Source: CAYMTV01 sp964393525 (lineage in GTDB: Bacteria; Patescibacteriota; Microgenomatia; Daviesbacterales; UBA10151). From it: a DNA stretch of 8,535 nt. Each line of letters opens with the position of its first letter. Position 1 is the stretch's first letter. This document shows, in pieces, positions 5,528-8,535 of the stretch. A program made the translations under genes and the position numbers. Location of the stretch: the NCBI GenBank assembly GCA_964393525.1, contig CAYMTV010000035.1, forward strand, positions 1-8,535. The letters are read 5' to 3'. The notes below the pieces were generated by a model. It was not told the origin of the DNA. It made no database searches and worked only from the letters and a program-made list of their open reading frames with translations.

Positions 5528-5556
5528 AATATACTTTTTAAACTTTAAAAAGGCAA
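5528..5556 (-). promoter_or_regulatory. tyrS promoter, near-leaderless
   Basis: On the minus strand TTGCCT (5556-5551) and TATATT (5533-5528) are separated by exactly 17 bases. Eight bases lie between the -10 box and the ATG, so the leader would be about two bases. The -35 box begins just after the stop codon of the upstream Pro/Thr/Ser-rich gene. No T-box leader is possible in this space, so tyrS is not under tRNA-dependent attenuation of that kind. Confidence 0.45.
5534..5552. promoter_or_regulatory. Perfect palindrome in the tyrS promoter spacer
   Basis: CTTTTTAAA and TTTAAAAAG form perfect 9-base arms around one central C. The palindrome fills the spacer between the tyrS -35 and -10 boxes. 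It could be an operator for a dimeric regulator, or part of a weak terminator for the upstream gene, whose stop is 8 bases away. The one-base centre and A/T-only core make a stable RNA hairpin unlikely, so I favour a DNA site or chance. Confidence 0.35.
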
Positions 5557-5559
5557 GCT

Positions 5560-6153
5560 TCATTCTATTCGTTCTATTTTCCTGGTGGTATTTGTGATTT
5601 GTGCTCCAACACCAGGACTTGAAACAGCCTGAGAAGTACTTGAGGGTGAAGGAGTTACTGTTGGGCTTGGGGTTGGGCTATCTGATGGGGAAGCTGTTGG
5701 GCTTGGTGCTGGGGTAGGTGTATCAGTTGGTTCGGCAGTGGGAGTAGGAGTTGGCGTAGGAGTGCTTGAAGTATTTTGATTTGAGGATTGACTGCTTGAC
5801 TGGCTTGGTGAAGGAGTTGGAGATGCTGCCACAGGGGTAGCTGTTGGACTTGGTGTTGGAGAAGGGGTTATAGTTGGAGATGGAGTTGGAGATTTGGAAG
5901 GAAGATTGGGTCCAAAGGGAAGGCTTTCTGTTGCTGCACCCTTCACTTTTTCACTCCCAACTATTGGGAATTTGGTTAAGCCACTAGGAGAAGGACTGGC
6001 CAAGGACTCATTTGAGCCGGCACCGTTTGATGAAATAAAGATGATTACCCCAAAAACCGAGAGGACTAAAACAAGGATTAACGCGGCGTAAATTTTTTCT
6101 CCGGAGATCTGAAACTCAATAAATTTTTTGACACTTGGCTGCGACAGTTCCAT
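5560..6153 (-). CDS. Membrane-anchored Pro/Thr/Ser-rich protein
   Basis: The 197-residue product has a short cytoplasmic N-terminus (residues 1-20), one hydrophobic helix (21-41: IYAALILVLVLSVFGVIIFI) and a long outer part. Residues about 86-176 are almost only Pro, Thr, Ser and Ala in TP/SP units, with a short Ser/Gln/Asn patch in the middle. The C-terminus returns to normal composition (QITNTTRKIERIE). There is no lipobox and no LPxTG sorting signal, so the N-terminal helix is the likely anchor. Such stretches usually act as extended stalks or glycosylated spacers at the cell surface, but no functional head domain is present, so the role is unknown. It lies 40 bases upstream of tyrS on the same strand and is divergent from the ATP synthase operon. 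The ATG at 6153 has TATAAT eight bases upstream and no clear Shine-Dalgarno sequence. Confidence 0.8.
   Translation of the reverse strand: MELSQPSVKKFIEFQISGEKIYAALILVLVLSVFGVIIFISSNGAGSNESLASPSPSGLTKFPIVGSEKVKGAATESLPFGPNLPSKSPTPSPTITPSPTPSPTATPVAASPTPSPSQSSSQSSNQNTSSTPTPTPTPTAEPTDTPTPAPSPTASPSDSPTPSPTVTPSPSSTSQAVSSPGVGAQITNTTRKIERIE
5626..5898 (-). repeat. Degenerate hexanucleotide tract encoding TP/SP units
   Basis: Alternating Pro and Thr/Ser codons give a roughly 6-base repeat, visible on the plus strand as GGAGTT, GGAGTA and GGTGTT-type words. Third-position variation keeps the copies from being exact. The strand bias is strong, with plus-strand G and T far above the surroundings. Such a tract could change length by slippage in steps that keep the frame. 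Confidence 0.65.
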
Positions 6154-6161
6154 TTTGCCCC

Positions 6162-6167
6162 ATTATA
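6162..6167 (-). promoter_or_regulatory. -10 box of the Pro/Thr/Ser-rich gene
   Basis: A perfect minus-strand TATAAT lies eight bases before the ATG at 6153. I see no good -35 hexamer at 16-18 bases, so activity may depend on flanking AT-rich DNA. The predicted leader is about two bases long. Confidence 0.35.
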
Positions 6168-6181
6168 TTACATTTTCACAA

Positions 6182-6210
6182 TTGTCTTTGTTAAAATCTT
6201 TAGTTAAAAT
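6182..6210 (+). promoter_or_regulatory. Promoter of the ATP synthase operon
   Basis: TTGTCT (6182-6187) and TAAAAT (6205-6210) are 17 bases apart. Transcription should start near 6217, leaving a leader of about 23 bases that contains the atpB ribosome binding site AAAGAGGA (6222-6229). No other promoter of this quality precedes atpB. Confidence 0.5.
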
Positions 6211-6217
6211 ACTAAAG
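6198..6217. promoter_or_regulatory. Perfect inverted repeat framing the atp -10 box
   Basis: CTTTAGT (6198-6204) and ACTAAAG (6211-6217) are perfect 7-base arms, and the six bases between them are exactly the -10 hexamer TAAAAT. The site ends at the predicted start of transcription. It could be an operator; it cannot be a terminator for a plus-strand gene because none lies upstream. Function is inferred from position only. Confidence 0.35.
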
Positions 6218-6239
6218 GCACAAAGAGGACTCAAAAAAC

Positions 6240-6992
6240 GTGGAGAATCACATCGTCATTGCTGCAGAAACAATAACCCATATAGGTAATTTACCCATTA
6301 CTAATACTCTTTTGGTTACATGGGTAACCATGGTTATATTAATAACTGTAAGTTTAATTGCCACCAGGGCGGTTAAACTTATTCCATCCGGCACGCAGAA
6401 TTTCCTTGAGATGGTAGTTGAGGGCGGATTTTCAACAGTGGAAGGGTTAGCACGCGGCAGGGCCAAAATTTTTTTCCCGCTTGTTATGACTTTCTTTCTT
6501 CTTATAATTACCGCTAACTGGTTGGGGCTTTTGCCTGGATTTGGAACTATTGGATTAAAGGAAGTACATGAGGGGAAAGAGGTTTTTGTCCCGCTTTTGC
6601 GCTCAATCAACTCCGATCTGAATACAACTTTGGCTTTAGCTGTAGTTTCCGCCGTAACCACCCATTTTTTTGCCATTAAATTTTTAGGGATAGTAGACTA
6701 CCTTAAAAAGTGGGTTTCGTTAAACCCGATTTTCCTTTTTGTCGGTCTTTTGGAAATTGTTGGGGAATTTACAAAAGTGGTCTCGCTTTCTTTCAGGCTT
6801 TTTGGTAATATATTTGCCGGCGAGGTAGTCTTAAATACGGTTGCAACTTTAGCACCATGGACTGCCTTTTTTGTACCCCTACCGTTTTATTTCTTGGAAA
6901 TAATCGTCGGGTTTGTCCAGGCAGCAGTCTTTATGATGCTGACCTTGGTTTTTATGGTGCTACTTACTGAGAAACATGAAACTTCTCATTAA
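6240..6992 (+). CDS. atpB: F-type ATP synthase subunit a (Fo)
   Basis: Subunit a forms the two half-channels that carry ions to and from the c-ring. The 250-residue product has about five or six membrane helices. The essential arginine is R186 in SLSFRLFGNIFAGE, the diagnostic family motif. Other conserved elements are the helix ending ANWLGLLPGF (about 92-101) and SDLNTTLALA (125-134). The start is GTG at 6240 with AAAGAGGA ten bases upstream, and the first residues (MENHIVIAAE) fit a short outer N-terminus. It is the first gene of the operon, with no atpI before it. The C-terminus (VFMVLLTEKHETSH) is intact. The function is secure. Confidence 0.95.
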   Translation: MENHIVIAAETITHIGNLPITNTLLVTWVTMVILITVSLIATRAVKLIPSGTQNFLEMVVEGGFSTVEGLARGRAKIFFPLVMTFFLLIITANWLGLLPGFGTIGLKEVHEGKEVFVPLLRSINSDLNTTLALAVVSAVTTHFFAIKFLGIVDYLKKWVSLNPIFLFVGLLEIVGEFTKVVSLSFRLFGNIFAGEVVLNTVATLAPWTAFFVPLPFYFLEIIVGFVQAAVFMMLTLVFMVLLTEKHETSH

Positions 6993-7006
6993 GAAAATTT
7001 CTAAAG

Positions 7007-7014
7007 AAAGGAGG
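7007..7014 (+). promoter_or_regulatory. Strong Shine-Dalgarno far from the atpE start
   Basis: GAAAGGAGG is the strongest ribosome binding sequence in the window, yet the nearest in-frame start codons of atpE are TTG at 7048 and ATG at 7060, 33 and 45 bases away. The codon at normal spacing is ATA (7021), and that frame reaches TGA at 7036. The site may act with a folded spacer, or the original start region has been altered. Confidence 0.5.
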
Positions 7015-7023
7015 TTTTAAATA

Positions 7024-7049
7024 GACAGAAGTTTGTGACAGAATCTGTT
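7024..7049 (+). repeat. Imperfect tandem 13-base duplication before atpE
   Basis: Two adjacent 13-base units both begin GACAGAA (7024-7030 and 7037-7043) and continue with similar T/G-rich ends (GTTTGT and TCTGTT). They lie between the strong Shine-Dalgarno site and the start of atpE, so a local duplication may have separated the two. Confidence 0.35.
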
Positions 7050-7059
7050 GAAAAAAAAT

Positions 7060-7263
7060 ATGGAAGGATTGGTTCCGGGACTCGCAATTGGTTTAGGCGC
7101 CTTAGGCCCTGGAATTGGTATTGGGCTTATTGGTATGAAGGCCATGGAAGCAATTGGTAGAAATCCCGATGCCCAAAATAAAATTCTGCCAGCCATGCTT
7201 TTAGGGATGGCTTTTGCAGAGGCTATTGCTATTTACGCTTTGGTTATAGCATTCATAAAGTAG
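7060..7263 (+). CDS. atpE: F-type ATP synthase subunit c (Fo ring)
   Basis: Subunit c is the two-helix hairpin that makes up the rotating membrane ring. With the ATG at 7060 the product has 67 residues; TTG at 7048 would add LKKN-type residues (71 in all). Helix 1 carries the complete GxGxGxG packing motif (GPGIGIG, residues 16-22). The loop is GRNPDAQ (33-39). Helix 2 has the essential carboxylate E54 in GMAFAEAIAIY. The residues that coordinate Na+ in Ilyobacter (Gln in helix 1, Ser and Thr after the Glu) are Ile, Ala and Ile here, so proton coupling is inferred. Neither start has a normally spaced Shine-Dalgarno site. The gene is followed by a hairpin in a 107-base gap before atpF, a common place for signals that adjust c-subunit output. 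Confidence 0.93.
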   Translation: MEGLVPGLAIGLGALGPGIGIGLIGMKAMEAIGRNPDAQNKILPAMLLGMAFAEAIAIYALVIAFIK

Positions 7264-7290
7264 CGTATAGAGAGTAGCGTTTAGGGTATA
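7261..7290 (+). repeat. Direct repeat at the atpE stop
   Basis: TAGCGTATAG (7261-7270, including the atpE stop codon) is repeated as TAGCGTTTAG at 7275-7284, nine of ten identical, and GGTATAG follows at 7285-7290 plus one base. The words look like units of a small degenerate repeat rather than random sequence. Confidence 0.4.
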
Positions 7291-7314
7291 GTTATAAAAA
7301 AACTAAACGCTATT
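7273..7314 (+). other. Stem-loop in the atpE-atpF gap
   Basis: TAGCGTTTAG (7275-7284) pairs perfectly with CTAAACGCTA (7303-7312). One G-U and one A-U pair extend it to a 12-base stem with an 18-base AT-rich loop. No run of U follows, so it is not a typical terminator. A likely role is stabilising or processing the mRNA so that subunit c, needed in many copies, is made in excess. That role is inferred from position. Confidence 0.55.
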
Positions 7315-7370
7315 ATGTAAATAACAGGCTATGCCTGATAAGCTATTATTTCTATCGCTGTTTTTCAAAT

Positions 7371-7868
7371 ATGGAAAAAATACTGACTGAATTTGGTGTA
7401 CAGCCACTTTTACTTGTTGCCCAAATAGTAAATTTTTTGGTGCTGCTTTGGATTTTAAATAAGATACTTTACAAACCTCTTCTTAAGGTTTTGGAGGAGA
7501 GAAAACAAAGGATTGCAGAGAGTTTGAAGAATGCCGAAGAAATTCAAAAAAAATTGGAGCAAACAGAACTTGAGAGAGAAAAAAAATTAGCCGAAGCAGC
7601 CAAAGAAGCCAAAGAAATGCTGGAAGAGACTGCTAAAAGTGTTACCCAGATAATTGAAGAGGCCCATGTTAAAGCAGCAAAAGATGCAGAGGATATTATT
7701 GGTAAGGGAAAGGAATCCATTAATGCTGATAGAGAAAAGATGCATCAGGAAATGAGAGAGGAACTTTCTGATATTGTTGTTTTAGCCTTGGAAAAAGTAG
7801 TTGGCAAAACAATGACCGATAAAGATCAAAAAAGAATGATTGAGGAGACAGTTAAAAGGCTTTCATGA
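7371..7868 (+). CDS. atpF: F-type ATP synthase subunit b
   Basis: Subunit b is the peripheral stalk that joins the membrane part to F1 and holds the stator still. The 165-residue product has one N-terminal membrane helix (about 10-30, ending LVLLWILNKILYKPL, a typical b-subunit motif). The rest is a long charged coiled coil rich in Glu, Lys and Ala (for example RKQRIAESLKNAEEIQKKLE at about 44-63). There is one b gene and no b' paralogue visible, so a homodimer is expected. The ATG at 7371 has no Shine-Dalgarno sequence, and the preceding 107 bases hold the stem-loop described separately and no convincing promoter. The stop overlaps atpH (ATGA). Confidence 0.93.
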   Translation: MEKILTEFGVQPLLLVAQIVNFLVLLWILNKILYKPLLKVLEERKQRIAESLKNAEEIQKKLEQTELEREKKLAEAAKEAKEMLEETAKSVTQIIEEAHVKAAKDAEDIIGKGKESINADREKMHQEMREELSDIVVLALEKVVGKTMTDKDQKRMIEETVKRLS

Positions 7869-8260
7869 AAAAAAACAAAGGAATAAAAAAATTAGTTGAT
7901 ATTTGTATTGGTGAATGCTGCAATGAAGGCAGAGTTAATGAAAGTAAAGTTGCCAAAGCGTTGACAGAACTAAAAAAACTTCCGTTAGATCAGGCAGTTT
8001 ATGCAATTTCCGAGTTTCTAAAAGGAGTCAAAAAACACAAAAACCAATATACACTTTCTATTGAATCATCTCAGCTTTTAACCAAAACAGAAGTGGATAA
8101 AATTGTTGAAAGCTTAAGAAAAGATTACAGATTTGCCGAGGTCAAAAACATAGTCAATCCTGATCTTTTTGGTGGACTCAAGATTAGAATTGGTGATGAT
8201 ATCTTTGATGATTCGATCAAAGGTAGAATTGAACAATTGGGAGGTGCGATACATGGCTGA
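7865..8260 (+). CDS. atpH: F-type ATP synthase subunit delta (short form)
   Basis: Delta (OSCP in mitochondria) sits on top of F1 and binds the b stalk. The C-terminal family signature is clear: NPDLFGGLKIRIGDDIFDDS then IKGRIEQL (residues 98-125). The protein has 131 residues against about 175-180 in most bacteria. The reduction is in the N-terminal helical domain, which normally contacts alpha, and there is no frameshift or stop that would explain it as damage. The ATG overlaps the atpF stop by four bases (ATGA), with AAAAGG just upstream, so translation is probably coupled. The gene overlaps atpA by eight bases. The family call is firm from the C-terminus and position. Confidence 0.88.
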   Translation: MKKNKGIKKLVDICIGECCNEGRVNESKVAKALTELKKLPLDQAVYAISEFLKGVKKHKNQYTLSIESSQLLTKTEVDKIVESLRKDYRFAEVKNIVNPDLFGGLKIRIGDDIFDDSIKGRIEQLGGAIHG

Positions 8261-8535
8261 TATTATTTCTCAAATTGAAAAAGAACTTAAAGGTATTAAG
8301 CTAAAAGTTCAAAAACAAAATATTGGAACAGTGACAGAGGTTGGAGATGGAATTGCAAGAATTGAAGGATTGTCTGATGTTCAAGCCTCAGAATTAATTG
8401 AATTTCCAGGTAAAATTTTTGGATTAGCTCTAAATTTGGAGCAATACAATGTTGGAGCAGTTATTTTAGGTGATTTTACTAAAATTAAAGAGGGTGATCA
8501 GGTTAAAACAACGGGAAAAGTTCTTCAAATTCCTG
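8253..8535 (+). CDS. atpA: F-type ATP synthase subunit alpha, 5' part
   Basis: Alpha is the non-catalytic nucleotide-binding subunit of the F1 hexamer. The first 94 codons are present and the window ends before the Walker A motif. The N-terminal beta-barrel is clear: GTVTEVGDGIARIEGL (residues 25-40), then the segment through ELIEFPGKIFGLALNLE and the NVGAVILGD strand. The ATG at 8253 lies inside the end of atpH (8-base overlap) and is supported by GGGAGG 7-8 bases upstream. In the usual order the gamma, beta and epsilon genes should follow beyond the right edge. Confidence 0.93.
   Translation, partial: MADIISQIEKELKGIKLKVQKQNIGTVTEVGDGIARIEGLSDVQASELIEFPGKIFGLALNLEQYNVGAVILGDFTKIKEGDQVKTTGKVLQIP

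Noticed and set aside
5626..5898. The G/T-rich repeated plus strand as a CRISPR-like or regulatory repeat array
   Set aside because: The periodicity follows Pro-Thr/Ser codon pairs on the minus strand. There are no spacers and no conserved repeat unit.
6248..6676. Minus-strand open frame of 142 codons opposite atpB
   Set aside because: atpB is unmistakable on the plus strand and the antisense product has no domain-like features.
7325..7337. CAGGC-TAT-GCCTG as a terminator after atpE
   Set aside because: The 5-base stem is short and no U run follows directly. The operon continues into atpF.
7331..7390. 19-codon plus-strand frame beginning MPDKLLFLSLFFK across the atpF start
   Set aside because: It is very short, has no Shine-Dalgarno sequence, and overlaps atpF. 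It could be a leader peptide but nothing supports it.

Overview
This 8.5 kb window looks like ordinary chromosomal DNA of a Candidate Phyla Radiation (Patescibacteria) bacterium, most plausibly Microgenomates. The lineage call is inference. It rests on the AT-rich composition, an archaeal/eukaryotic-type tyrosyl-tRNA synthetase beside bacterial genes, short versions of NusB and ATP synthase delta, many tiny membrane proteins without recognisable family, and a membrane-anchored Pro/Thr/Ser-rich protein. TAA, TAG and TGA all end recognisable genes (rpmF; recG, tyrS, atpE; atpF, atpH). The standard bacterial code therefore applies, and lineages that read UGA as Gly are excluded.

Layout. (1) 1-385, minus: the 5' part of an unrecognised gene that runs off the left edge, with a good promoter and a perfect inverted repeat over its -10 box. 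(2) 495-3344, minus: a housekeeping cluster read right to left, a 33-residue membrane peptide, then recG, rpmF (L32) and nusB. rpmF and nusB overlap by one base. (3) 3386-4418, plus: three small genes of unknown function, each ending in hydrophobic segment(s). The first is broken by an in-frame amber codon. (4) 4419-6153, minus: tyrS, which abuts the previous plus-strand gene tail to tail with no gap, and upstream of it the single-pass Pro/Thr/Ser-rich protein. (5) 6240-8535, plus: the F1Fo ATP synthase operon atpB-atpE-atpF-atpH-atpA, with atpA cut by the right edge. It follows the usual order without a visible atpI and has its own promoter.

The known genes cover transcription antitermination (NusB), translation (L32, TyrRS), fork and recombination repair (RecG) and energy conversion (ATP synthase). 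The c subunit has the essential Glu but lacks the polar Na+ ligands, so I infer proton coupling.

The most interesting signal is in the non-coding DNA. Several genes at the start of transcription units have no Shine-Dalgarno sequence and carry a -10 hexamer only 6-11 bases before the start codon. This predicts leaderless or near-leaderless mRNAs, whereas rpmF, atpB, atpA and the left-edge gene have clear Shine-Dalgarno sequences. Three promoters carry perfect palindromes on their core elements. RecG appears to have absorbed two low-complexity insertions. I found no CRISPR array, insertion sequence, rRNA or tRNA, and no clear new multi-gene system; the trio of small membrane genes is the only candidate.
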